DNA of 64,000 nucleotides, taken from NCBI RefSeq assembly GCF_000196795.1, contig NC_014259.1, forward strand, positions 3,472,001-3,536,000, given 5' to 3'. Position numbers and translations under genes: made by a program. How positions within the stretch are numbered: the stretch's first letter is position 1; each line of letters begins with the position of its first letter. The DNA is from Acinetobacter oleivorans DR1. GTDB taxonomy: Bacteria > Pseudomonadota > Gammaproteobacteria > Pseudomonadales > Moraxellaceae. Positions 21,162 to 30,011 of the stretch are shown here, one piece after another. Below the pieces are notes generated by a model. That model was not told the DNA's origin and made no database searches. It was given only the letters and a program-made list of their open reading frames with translations.

Positions 21162-23933
21162 ATGCCACCATTTGTCTTGGTTGATGGGTCCTATTTTTTA
21201 TTTCGTGCATATCATGCATTACCACCATTGACGACCTCTACAGGGTTACATACCAATGCAATACGTGGAGCAATTTCTGCGATTCAAAAACTTATGCGTC
21301 GTATGCAACCGACGCATATGGCCGTAATTTTTGATACGCCTGAGCCAACTTTCCGCCATAAGCTTTCACCTATTTATAAAGGTGATCGCCCAACCATGCC
21401 TGAAGAGTTATCTCAACAGATTCCATATTTACATGCATTAATTAAAGCTCAAGGCATTCCTTTATATAGTCTTCCGGGTGCAGAAGCAGATGACATTATC
21501 GGAACACTTGCTAAACGTGCCGTGCTTGAAGGCCATCATGTACTTATCTCAACTGGAGATAAAGACATGGCTCAGCTCGTCAATGATCATGTCAAACTTG
21601 AAGATAGCTTTAAAGATCGCGTAATGGACACCGACGGTGTATTTGAAAAATTTGGCGTTTGGCCAAATCAGATTATCGACTACTTAACCCTTATGGGCGA
21701 TGCGTCTGATGGTATCATGGGTGTGCCTGGCGTAGGTGCAAAAACAGCAGCTAAGTTACTGACTGAATATGGCACTTTAGAGAATATCATTGCCAATGCT
21801 GATCAACTTAAAGGCAAGATTAGCCAAAATATTAAAGATAATTTAGACAATATTAAGCTTGATCACCAGTTAGCTAGCATTGTCTGTGATCTTCCTTTAG
21901 AACTCGACTGGCATGAATTAAAGCTTACCGATCCAAATGTTGATGCTTTACGTAACTTATATACTGAGCTTGAGTTTAGAAATCAGTTACAGTCACTTGA
22001 TCATCCGAATAATCCAAACAGCTCTACTTATAAACAACAAGTTTCACAAGTAGTCGTTCAAGATGAAGTTAAACCGGCTGACGCTATAGAAACCGAAGAT
22101 CAAGCAAGCTTAACTAGTCAAGATGACCAACTTGGAACTGCAAATTATCATACCGTTTTAACTCAAGAAGCGTGGGATCAACTCTTGCAACGCATGCAAA
22201 ATGCTGATCATTTTGCCATTGATACAGAAACCACAAGTCTTGATTATCGTATTGCCGAGATGGTTGGTTTTTCAATCGCCTTTGATGCTCAAGACGCTTA
22301 TTATGTTCCTTTAGCACATAATTATGAAAATGCACCGCAGCAACTGGACCGTGAACAAATTCTGGCTCAAATTAAGCCTGTATTAGAAAATGAAGCGGTT
22401 AAAAAAATCGGTCATCATCTTAAATATGATGCCCATATCTTTGCTAATCATGGAATTGAGTTAAAAGGCTGGTATTTCGATAGCATGCTGGCATCGTATG
22501 TACTAAATGCAGCAGCGACTCGTCATGGCATGGATGATGTAGCTCGTGTCTACTTAAGCCACTTAACGACCACCTTTGAACAAATTGCTGGTAAGGGTGC
22601 AAAGCAGAAAACTTTTAATCAAATTGAGATTGAAGTTGCTGCTCACTATGCAGCAGAAGATGCTCATGTGACCTATCGTTTGTATGAAGTACTTTCAAAC
22701 AAACTTAAGCCATTTCCTGAGTTAGAAAATATTTTATATAACATCGAAATGCCGGTTGCCCGAATTTTGTCAGGCATGGAAGAAGATGGTATTCGTTTAG
22801 ATCATGCTTTCTTAGATAAATTAAGCGTTGAGTTTGCAAAAACCATGGAAGGCCTTGAAAATCAGGCTATGGAAATTGCAGATGAAACTTTTAATATCGC
22901 TTCACCTAAGCAAGTAGGCGAAATCCTATTTGATAAATTAGGAATCAAAGGCGGTAAAAAAACTGCAACTGGACAATACAGCACCAGTGAAAGTGTTTTA
23001 GAAAAAATTGAACATCCTTTAGCGGAAATTATTCTAGAGCATCGTGGTTTGGCAAAGCTAAAAAGTACCTATACGGACCGTCTAGTAGAGCAATCTCATA
23101 ACGACACGCACCGTGTGCATACGAGCTATCATCAAGCACTCACAGCGACAGGTCGCCTCTCCTCTTCTGATCCTAACTTACAAAATATTCCAATTCGTAG
23201 ACAAATTGGCCGTCAGATTCGTAAAGCATTCATTGCACCCGAAGGCCGAGTTTTACTAGCAGCCGATTACTCGCAAATTGAACTACGTTTAATGGCTCAT
23301 TTTTCTCAGGATGATGCTTTAGTACATGCATTCCAGCACGGACAAGACGTTCACCGCCGTACCGCTGCAGAAGTATTGGGCATTGCAATTGAAGATGTGA
23401 CCAATGATCAACGTCGCCAAGCTAAGGCAGTAAACTTTGGTCTACTGTATGGTATGTCTGAGTTTGGCTTGATTCGCCAGTTAGGTTTCACACGTCAAGA
23501 ATCACAAAATTATATTAAACAATATTTCCAACGCTATCCTGGCATCTATGAATATATGCAACGCACGCGTCAAGTTGCATCAGAGCAAGGTTTTGTTGAA
23601 ACTATTTTAGGCCGTCGTCTATATACACCAGATATTGATGCACGAAATGTGATGGTGCGTAAGGCTGCCGAACGTGCTGCAATCAATGCACCTTTACAAG
23701 GTAGTGCAGCTGATATTATTAAAATTGCTATGATTGAAGTCGATAAAATCTTGCCAAAAGATCAAGCCAAATTACTACTTCAAGTACACGATGAATTAGT
23801 TTTTGAAGCCGATCAAAACATTGCTGAAGAACTTTCCAAACAAATCGCAAAAGTCATGGAATCTGTTGTAGAAATTTCTGTGCCTTTAGTGGTTGAAGTA
23901 GGACAAGGAAAAAACTGGGATGACGCCCATTAA
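21162..23933 (+). CDS. polA: DNA polymerase I
   Basis: The 923-residue protein has the three standard parts. The 5'-nuclease domain (1-290) shows VDGSYFLFRAYHA and GAEADDIIGTLA. The 3'-5' proofreading domain (about 345-530) has an intact Exo I motif, FAIDTETTSLD, so unlike Taq it should proofread. The polymerase domain carries motif A DYSQIELRLMAHFS, the O-helix QAKAVNFGLLYG and motif C QVHDELVFE. It replaces RNA primers and fills repair gaps. The start ATG has an AAGGAATTG site. A linker of about 50 acidic residues (290-340) between nuclease and exonuclease domains is slightly longer than in E. coli. Confidence 0.98.
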   Translation: MPPFVLVDGSYFLFRAYHALPPLTTSTGLHTNAIRGAISAIQKLMRRMQPTHMAVIFDTPEPTFRHKLSPIYKGDRPTMPEELSQQIPYLHALIKAQGIPLYSLPGAEADDIIGTLAKRAVLEGHHVLISTGDKDMAQLVNDHVKLEDSFKDRVMDTDGVFEKFGVWPNQIIDYLTLMGDASDGIMGVPGVGAKTAAKLLTEYGTLENIIANADQLKGKISQNIKDNLDNIKLDHQLASIVCDLPLELDWHELKLTDPNVDALRNLYTELEFRNQLQSLDHPNNPNSSTYKQQVSQVVVQDEVKPADAIETEDQASLTSQDDQLGTANYHTVLTQEAWDQLLQRMQNADHFAIDTETTSLDYRIAEMVGFSIAFDAQDAYYVPLAHNYENAPQQLDREQILAQIKPVLENEAVKKIGHHLKYDAHIFANHGIELKGWYFDSMLASYVLNAAATRHGMDDVARVYLSHLTTTFEQIAGKGAKQKTFNQIEIEVAAHYAAEDAHVTYRLYEVLSNKLKPFPELENILYNIEMPVARILSGMEEDGIRLDHAFLDKLSVEFAKTMEGLENQAMEIADETFNIASPKQVGEILFDKLGIKGGKKTATGQYSTSESVLEKIEHPLAEIILEHRGLAKLKSTYTDRLVEQSHNDTHRVHTSYHQALTATGRLSSSDPNLQNIPIRRQIGRQIRKAFIAPEGRVLLAADYSQIELRLMAHFSQDDALVHAFQHGQDVHRRTAAEVLGIAIEDVTNDQRRQAKAVNFGLLYGMSEFGLIRQLGFTRQESQNYIKQYFQRYPGIYEYMQRTRQVASEQGFVETILGRRLYTPDIDARNVMVRKAAERAAINAPLQGSAADIIKIAMIEVDKILPKDQAKLLLQVHDELVFEADQNIAEELSKQIAKVMESVVEISVPLVVEVGQGKNWDDAH

Positions 23934-23945
23934 TTAATAGAAATA

Positions 23946-23975
23946 AAAAAGGGCTGTGAAATACAGCCCTTTTTA
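23946..23975. terminator. Bidirectional terminator between polA and yggT
   Basis: AAAAAGGGCTGT pairs with ACAGCCCTTTT around GAAAT. It serves polA on the plus strand and the accA-tilS-proC-yggT run on the minus strand. Confidence 0.9.
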
Positions 23976-23985
23976 TTGAGTTAGC

Positions 23986-24555
23986 TTAAAGACCAGTTAA
24001 GAGAACTTTAGCAACTTCATTCATTAAAATTTCGGCAATATAGAGTGCCAAAAATGCCAAAATTGGCGATAAGTCAATCATTCCCATATTAGGCAATAAA
24101 CGACGGAATGGTGCGAGTAATGGTTCAGCTAAATCTTGAATCACTTCAATATAAGGTGAACGAGATTGAGTGAACATAACCACCCAGCTCAAAATGATTG
24201 TCGCGAAAATTAAATAACGGCAGAAACGAATCAAGTCCTGAATCATAGTCACAAATGTCAGAATCACTAAATGAATCGGACTATTTGGCATAGAACCAGA
24301 CAGATACATCACACCGAAAATTTTCAGTAAATATAAAATAATTAAAAGAGCTAACGCAGCTAAATTAAACCGGCCTTTTGCGACCGTCGGAAAAATTCGG
24401 CCAAAAATATCAACAATTTTAGTCGCCTTTACGGTCGATAAAACCACAGGATTATAAGGACTTACTGCCGCCAATTGCATTAAAAAACGGAAAAAGACCA
24501 ATAAAATCGCGACATTAATTAAAATTCCAAAAATTAGCGCAGAATTTGCACCCAT
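23986..24555 (-). CDS. YggT-family inner-membrane protein
   Basis: This 189-residue protein contains two YGGT units, each with two membrane segments. The diagnostic loop motif YIEVIQDLAEPLLAPFRRLLPNMG appears once in full in the second unit (near 133-158); the first unit has a degenerate copy (NPVVLSTVKATKIVDIFGRIFP). Double-unit YggT proteins are usual in Gammaproteobacteria. Linkage to proC is widespread. The role is unknown; osmotic-stress and cell-division links have been proposed for the family. It follows proC by 21 bases, so it is probably co-transcribed. Confidence 0.9.
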   Translation of the reverse strand: MGANSALIFGILINVAILLVFFRFLMQLAAVSPYNPVVLSTVKATKIVDIFGRIFPTVAKGRFNLAALALLIILYLLKIFGVMYLSGSMPNSPIHLVILTFVTMIQDLIRFCRYLIFATIILSWVVMFTQSRSPYIEVIQDLAEPLLAPFRRLLPNMGMIDLSPILAFLALYIAEILMNEVAKVLLTGL

Positions 24556-24576
24556 AGTTGTCTTATCCTATTTAAG

Positions 24577-25422
24577 CTATTTCGCACTGTCACTCAATTC
24601 TTGAGCCAATTCTTGGCTACGCTTCTGTGCAGCAGCCAATGCAGATTGAATATTTTGGGAGATTTGTGCACGGTCAAAAACTTCAAGTGCAGCTTGTGTT
24701 GTACCATTTGGCGATGTCACATTCTTACGAAGTTCAGATGGAGTGTTTGAGCTGGTAATTGCCATTTGAGCTGCACCTAACGCCGTTTGAAGAGTTAACG
24801 CAGTTGCAACTTTTTCATCCAGTCCTAAATTTTTACCCGCACGGATCATACTTTCCATCAGATAGAAAAAATATGCAGGGCCTGAACCAGAAACTGCTGT
24901 TACCGCATCAATTTGAGCTTCGGAGTTTACCCAAATTGTTAAGCCTGTGGCCGCTAAAATCTGACTTGTTAATTCACGATCCGAAGTACCTACTACATCA
25001 TTTGCATAGATACCGTGCGCGCCAGTTTGAACCAGAGCTGGTGTATTCGGCATAACGCGAACAATTCGATTGCTATCAATTAAGTTTGATATCGTTTGAA
25101 TTTCAGCACCAGCAATAATTGAAATGACCAATTTATCTGATAAAAGACCTTTCAACGGACGTAAAACAGTCGCCAAAACTTGCGGCTTTACCGCTAGTAC
25201 GACAACATCAGCATTTTGAATTGCAGCCACGTTATCTTGTGTTACGTGGACTTCTTTCTCTTGTAATAATTGACGGATCTGCTCAACAGGATCTGAAACA
25301 GTAATACGTGTCGGTGGTAAACCTCTTGAAATGAGCCCGCCAATTAACGCTTGGGCCATATTACCGCCACCAATAAAACAGATATTACAATTTACTGCAC
25401 TTGCCATAACCATATTCGCCAT
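24577..25422 (-). CDS. proC: Pyrroline-5-carboxylate reductase
   Basis: ProC makes proline from pyrroline-5-carboxylate with NADPH. The Rossmann motif FIGGGNMAQALIGGL lies at residue 16, VVLAVKPQ near 74, and the C-terminal signature VSGSGPAYFFYLMES followed by TSPNGTTQAALEVF is complete. Of the 281 residues the first five or so are uncertain: ATGs at 25422, 25413 and 25407 are all in frame and none has a strong ribosome site. All of them lie inside the 3' end of tilS, so translation is probably coupled to tilS. An upstream yggS-like gene, common elsewhere, is absent here. Confidence 0.95.
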   Translation of the reverse strand: MANMVMASAVNCNICFIGGGNMAQALIGGLISRGLPPTRITVSDPVEQIRQLLQEKEVHVTQDNVAAIQNADVVVLAVKPQVLATVLRPLKGLLSDKLVISIIAGAEIQTISNLIDSNRIVRVMPNTPALVQTGAHGIYANDVVGTSDRELTSQILAATGLTIWVNSEAQIDAVTAVSGSGPAYFFYLMESMIRAGKNLGLDEKVATALTLQTALGAAQMAITSSNTPSELRKNVTSPNGTTQAALEVFDRAQISQNIQSALAAAQKRSQELAQELSDSAK

Positions 25423-26788
25423 TTACCAGATTACAAGAATGAGAAATTAAATCCGGTTGCCATCCTCCTTGCTCACAATACGGAGACTGAGCCAACCAAA
25501 ATCCTTTCGGTGTAAAAACCCCAAGCATAACATTATCTATGACTAATATTTGAATTGTATGACGAAGCCAAGGCAAAATATGTGCTTCTTGAATTGCTTT
25601 TTTTAATGGCCATTGCCCAACACGACCATATAAATGGACTTTTTCTCCACCTTGACGTCGAATTATCGTCAATTTTTTATTTAATAAAGATGGACTCAAA
25701 CCGATATTTTTTTGTGTGATCTGAAAATTTCCTGAAGCGTAATGCACTATTTCCCCCATTTGGAAATGATGCTCTGACTCAGCTTCGACTGGGTTTAATT
25801 TTTCAGCAAGAAAAACTTGCTTACTCAATCTATAAAGATGGTGTTGATAACGGACATAGTAAAACTGATTCCAGTGTAATGCTGCTTGTGCATCGGACTT
25901 TGAATCAATCACTTCATTTTTTAAACGCTCAACCATTTCAAATGCAGGTCGATATTGCCCATCACCTTTCATCCAAACCGAAAGTAATTGACGTTGACGA
26001 GCAACAGATAAATCTAAAAGTTTAGTTAAGTCTAAACACTCAGCAGTACCACAATGTTTTAAATCAGCTTTCAAAACTTCTTCTAAAATTTCAGAAGCAT
26101 CTTGCATCAAGTAGCTTGTTCGGCTCAGTGCTTGCTGCATTTTAGGAAATCTGTTTTGTAAAAATGGCCAAAGTTCCTCACGCGACCATGCCCGATCATA
26201 ATGAATATCGTAATTTGTCGGGTCATTTACATACTCAATTTCAAGTTGAGTAGTCCAATCAGCAATTTGCTCACGAGATAAGTCTAAAAAAGGACGCCAA
26301 ATCGTCATGTCTACACGGTAATCCACAGACTGCATTGCAGCTAATCCATCAACACCTGCACCCGATAATAAACGGAGTATGACTGTTTCAGCCTGATCTT
26401 GCTGATGATGAGCAAGTACTAAGGTTTCATTCGGTTGCAAATGCTGTCGATAAGCTTGATAACGCGCCTGACGTGCTTGAGCTTCCAAATTACCGTCGGT
26501 AACCTGAACTTTTTGAATAATAAAAGGAATATCTAAACGAGTAGCCTGTTCAGCGACTAGTTTCCCCCACTCTGCACTTTGTGATTGCAGCTGATGATCG
26601 ATATAGATTGCTCGGATCTTTTGAGGGAAAATTTGAGACATCAAATATAGCAGCAGCATAGAATCCATGCCGCCACTACATCCAATAAGAAAAGAACTAT
26701 TTTCTGAAAATAGTTGAGCCTGCTTTAAGACATTATGCCTAAATTTGCGCTGCCAAACTTCATTAAACGTTGATAACGTGCTTCGCAT
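25385..26788 (-). CDS. tilS: tRNA(Ile)-lysidine synthase
   Basis: TilS converts C34 of the CAU-anticodon tRNA-Ile to lysidine, changing its decoding from AUG to AUA. The ATP PP-loop reads GCSGGMDS at residues 36-43, followed by YIDHQLQ and the LAHHQQDQAET motif. A C-terminal TilS substrate-binding domain spans roughly 350-440. The protein has 467 residues. The only plausible start, ATG at 26788, lies 64 bases inside the accA coding sequence, an unusually long overlap; no alternative ATG, GTG or TTG occurs before the PP-loop. proC starts inside its 3' end. tilS is essential in most bacteria. Confidence 0.95.
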   Translation of the reverse strand: MRSTLSTFNEVWQRKFRHNVLKQAQLFSENSSFLIGCSGGMDSMLLLYLMSQIFPQKIRAIYIDHQLQSQSAEWGKLVAEQATRLDIPFIIQKVQVTDGNLEAQARQARYQAYRQHLQPNETLVLAHHQQDQAETVILRLLSGAGVDGLAAMQSVDYRVDMTIWRPFLDLSREQIADWTTQLEIEYVNDPTNYDIHYDRAWSREELWPFLQNRFPKMQQALSRTSYLMQDASEILEEVLKADLKHCGTAECLDLTKLLDLSVARQRQLLSVWMKGDGQYRPAFEMVERLKNEVIDSKSDAQAALHWNQFYYVRYQHHLYRLSKQVFLAEKLNPVEAESEHHFQMGEIVHYASGNFQITQKNIGLSPSLLNKKLTIIRRQGGEKVHLYGRVGQWPLKKAIQEAHILPWLRHTIQILVIDNVMLGVFTPKGFWLAQSPYCEQGGWQPDLISHSCNLVNGEYGYGKCSKL

Positions 26789-27546
26789 CGTTCATTTGCT
26801 TCCAGTGGTAGCAATTCATCCAAAGCTTGCTTCAGAACTACTTTTAGGTTTTGCATGACTTGCTCAGGGTCTAAATGTGCCCCCTCGCCTTCATCTACTA
26901 CATATTCAACAATACCTAGAGATTGTAATTTGTCTGCTGTCAAACCTAAAGCTTCGCTCGCTTGAGCCGCTTTTTCAGCAGTTTTCCATAAAATAGATGC
27001 GCAGCCTTCTGGTGAAATCACAGAATAAATACTGTGCGATAACATAATGACTCTGTCAGCAACACCAATACCTAAAGCACCACCAGAACCACCTTCACCC
27101 AGTACTGTTGCAACAACAGGAACTTTCAAGCTTGAAAGTTGAGCAAGACTCGTTGCAATTGCTTCGGCTTGTCCACGCTCTTCAGCACCAACACCTGGGT
27201 AAGCACCCATCGTATCAATAAACGTGAAGACCGGAAGATTAAAACGCTCAGCCATATCTAATAGGCGTTGAGATTTACGGTAACCTTCAGGGTTAGCCAT
27301 ACCGAAGTTATGCTTTAATTTTTCACGGGTACTACGACCACGGTGTTGTCCAATGACCATCACAGGTTGACCGTCAAAACGAGCAAGACCACCTACCATC
27401 GCACCATCGTCACCAAACAAACGATCACCATGCAAGGCGTCAAACTCTGTAAAGATTTCACCGACATAATCTAGAAACTGCGGACGTTCAGGATGACGTG
27501 CAATTTGAACCGTTGTCCAAGCTTTGGACTGAGTAGATTTTTTCAT
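26725..27546 (-). CDS. accA: Acetyl-CoA carboxylase carboxyltransferase subunit alpha
   Basis: AccA pairs with AccD to transfer CO2 from biotin to acetyl-CoA, giving malonyl-CoA for fatty acid synthesis. The 273 residues are slightly shorter than E. coli AccA (319) because the N-terminal helix is reduced; it begins directly in the region WTTVQIARHPERPQ. Conserved stretches GDRLFGDDGAMVGG, FGMANPEGYRKS, FIDTMGAYPGVGAEERGQAE and GEGGSGGALGI are complete, including the oxyanion-hole glycines. The 3' end encodes the tilS start in another frame. accA-tilS adjacency is common in Gammaproteobacteria. Confidence 0.97.
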   Translation of the reverse strand: MKKSTQSKAWTTVQIARHPERPQFLDYVGEIFTEFDALHGDRLFGDDGAMVGGLARFDGQPVMVIGQHRGRSTREKLKHNFGMANPEGYRKSQRLLDMAERFNLPVFTFIDTMGAYPGVGAEERGQAEAIATSLAQLSSLKVPVVATVLGEGGSGGALGIGVADRVIMLSHSIYSVISPEGCASILWKTAEKAAQASEALGLTADKLQSLGIVEYVVDEGEGAHLDPEQVMQNLKVVLKQALDELLPLEANERCEARYQRLMKFGSANLGIMS

Positions 27547-27564
27547 AGGTCGAATATTATCCCT

Positions 27565-29085
27565 TTAATCGATAAATTTTTCCGACTGAATATTCAATTC
27601 AATGTCCCAATGCTTAAACTGCTCTTGCTCATCGTGCAAGTCGGCAACTAACAATGGCCATTGTTTGGCATCACCAGAAACACTAAGCTGCCATTGTTGA
27701 TCATTTATGATGGTCAGTTCAATGGCAGGAAGCATCTGATCACTTCGACTATGGTTGAGTAAAACTGCTAGGCGAAGTAATAAACTTAAGTAAAGTAATT
27801 TATGACCACCAGCCTTCAAAATTTCATTTTTTACATCATTTCGCAATTTACGACGATGGTGAGCAACTAAATGTGAAAGATGATTTTGATCAATTTGCGA
27901 GAAACCTGGAATATCTGAGTGCTGTAATAAATAAGCACCATGGCGATGATAACCACCATGACTAATTGCTAAACCAATTTCATGCAAATAAGCAGATCGA
28001 CGCAGTAAGTCACTGTCTTCACTCGTTAAATTAAGAGATTTCGCGACACCATCAAATAATTGTTGTGCTGTGTTTACAACTCGTTCTGCTTGCTTCGGAT
28101 CGGCGTTATAACGCCCCATTAAGGCCTGTACACTACGATCACGGATATCTTCATGTTTAAATCGACCTAACAGGTCATACATCACACCTTCGCGTAATGC
28201 ACCATCAGAATATGCCAAACGATCAATTTCTAAAACTTCAAAAACTGCGTACAAAATTGCCAATCCGGCTGGCAAAACTGCTCGTCGATCTTCTCTTAAG
28301 CCTTCAAAATCAATTTCAGAAACATTTTTAAACTTAAGTAATTTATCCTTAAGTTTATATAGTCCTTCTCGAGTGACATTTTCTTGTTCATCACTTAAGC
28401 CCATATTGACCATAATTTGGCGACAGGCCTTAATCGTTCCACTCGAACCAACGACCGTATCCCATCCTTCCATTTTATAAGTCGTTGCAATAGCAGAAAG
28501 TTCTTTACGAGCAGCAACTACGGCCTTATCAAATGCTTTTTGTGTGATTTCCCCATCAGAGAAATAGGCCGTTGTATAAGCCACACAACCCATTTGTAAT
28601 GACTCGGTGTAAATAGGTTCAAACTCTTCACCGATAATGAATTCGGTAGAACCACCACCAATATCAACAACTAAGCGACGTCCACCATTGGCCATGGTAT
28701 GCGATACACCCAAATAGATCAGACGAGCTTCTTCTCGTCCTGCAATAATTTCAATAGGTTTAGGTAAAATTTCTGCAGCTTTTTGAATAAATTCATGACC
28801 ATTTTTTGCCTGACGCAAGGCATTCGTAGCCACGATTCGTAAACGATTAGGTTGAACAGAGCTCAATCTTCCAACAAAACGGGCTAGACATGCTAAACCA
28901 CGTTGCTGCGCAGCTTCTGTTAAATTTTTATTTTCATCTAAACCAGCTGCAAGCTGCACTTTTTCTGACATCGAAGCAACTTTTTTAACTTCGCCATGAT
29001 CTACCCGTGCAATTGCAAGGTGAAAGCTGTTCGACCCCATATCTATGGCGGCAAGTAATTCTTCATCAATCAGAAAGTCAGACAT
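27565..29085 (-). CDS. ppx: Exopolyphosphatase (Ppx/GppA family)
   Basis: This 506-residue actin-fold phosphatase has the phosphate-binding motifs AAIDMGSNSFHLAIARV at residue 11 and VVDIGGGSTEF near 140, and a C-terminal HD-like domain with HEIGLAISHGGYHRHGAYLL near 360. Ppx hydrolyses polyphosphate; GppA removes phosphate from pppGpp. Sequence alone does not separate them well, but the length is that of Ppx. ATG 29085 (MSDFLIDEELL) is preferred over 29112 because the extra nine residues are not family-like. The gene is divergent from trxA. Confidence 0.92.
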   Translation of the reverse strand: MSDFLIDEELLAAIDMGSNSFHLAIARVDHGEVKKVASMSEKVQLAAGLDENKNLTEAAQQRGLACLARFVGRLSSVQPNRLRIVATNALRQAKNGHEFIQKAAEILPKPIEIIAGREEARLIYLGVSHTMANGGRRLVVDIGGGSTEFIIGEEFEPIYTESLQMGCVAYTTAYFSDGEITQKAFDKAVVAARKELSAIATTYKMEGWDTVVGSSGTIKACRQIMVNMGLSDEQENVTREGLYKLKDKLLKFKNVSEIDFEGLREDRRAVLPAGLAILYAVFEVLEIDRLAYSDGALREGVMYDLLGRFKHEDIRDRSVQALMGRYNADPKQAERVVNTAQQLFDGVAKSLNLTSEDSDLLRRSAYLHEIGLAISHGGYHRHGAYLLQHSDIPGFSQIDQNHLSHLVAHHRRKLRNDVKNEILKAGGHKLLYLSLLLRLAVLLNHSRSDQMLPAIELTIINDQQWQLSVSGDAKQWPLLVADLHDEQEQFKHWDIELNIQSEKFID

Positions 29086-29362
29086 TATTGAATTAAACCC
29101 ATAACAATTCACGCCTAGAGTAATTCACAAGAATGCAATTGAAAAGCCATTTTCATCAACAATTAATAGCCATCGATATTTTTCTAATTGTTAAACGATT
29201 GTACAAGCCGATGATGAATATCGTGAGCATCCATTAGACAAATTTAGTTAAGCCTTGAATAATAGCATCAAACCCTTACATTGAACTAAGTAGCTATGTA
29301 ATACTGATAGAGATAATTTCTCCTGTAGTAATAGCACTTTTTCTAAAAATTGGAGCCGTACC
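29086..29362. promoter_or_regulatory. Divergent region between ppx and trxA
   Basis: These 277 bases must hold the promoters of both genes. No ORF is visible. A GGAG ribosome site for trxA is at 29351-29354. I could not place a promoter with confidence. Confidence 0.5.
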
Positions 29363-29689
29363 ATGTCTGCGACTATTGTAAATACAACTGATGATAACTT
29401 CCAAGCAGATGTTCTAGACGCTGAAACACCTGTACTTGTTGACTTCTGGGCAGGTTGGTGTGCACCTTGTAAAGCAATTGCACCTGTTCTTGAAGACCTA
29501 TCAAGTGAATATGCTGGTAAAGTAAAAATTGTTAAAGTTGATGTAACTTCTTGCGAAGATATTGCGGTGAAATACAATATCCGTAATATTCCTGCTTTAT
29601 TACTTTTCAAAAATGGTGAAGTTGTAGCTCAACAAATTGGTGCCGTACCTCGCTCTAAACTTGTTAGCTTTATTGATGAAAATGTTTAA
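29363..29689 (+). CDS. trxA: Thioredoxin 1
   Basis: This is a 108-residue cytoplasmic thioredoxin. The active site reads WCAPC with cysteines at residues 33 and 36, preceded by VLVDFWAG, and the cis-proline motif IRNIPALLLF is at about 73-82. It reduces disulfides in ribonucleotide reductase, PAPS reductase and others. Adjacent rho downstream on the same strand reproduces the trxA-rho order of E. coli, but a terminator and a 270-base leader separate them. Confidence 0.97.
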   Translation: MSATIVNTTDDNFQADVLDAETPVLVDFWAGWCAPCKAIAPVLEDLSSEYAGKVKIVKVDVTSCEDIAVKYNIRNIPALLLFKNGEVVAQQIGAVPRSKLVSFIDENV

Positions 29690-29707
29690 GTCAAAATGCT
29701 AAGAATA

Positions 29708-29740
29708 AAAATACGCTATACTTTTTTATAGCGTATTTTT
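29708..29740 (+). terminator. Terminator of trxA
   Basis: AAAATACGCTATA pairs with TATAGCGTATTTT around CTTTTT, followed by further Ts. Confidence 0.9.
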
Positions 29741-30011
29741 TTCGGCTATAAATTGACAAATTAACTAAGCTGGCTTATATTGCATGCTCAAGAGGCACTG
29801 AAGGGAATCATCTTCGTCCGGCTTCTTACAAGACACAAACATAAAGATCGCCACTCGGCAACAGAAATTGTTTTTTCACATTTTTCTTCGAAACAATCAA
29901 TCAGACTTCTGAATTGTTATTGTGTAAATACAATTGCGATAATCTTTTTTGTATGCGAGCGATTTTTCTTCTTTTTAAACCACACTCTACTCTTTCCTAA
30001 TTCTGACCCTT
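29741..30011 (+). promoter_or_regulatory. rho leader region
   Basis: This 271-base region lies between the trxA terminator and the rho ATG. A long leader is typical for rho, which represses itself by terminating within its own leader. The reading frame at 29780-30025 that overlaps the rho start is basic and Phe-rich in a way that suggests chance. I see no clear riboswitch. Confidence 0.55.
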
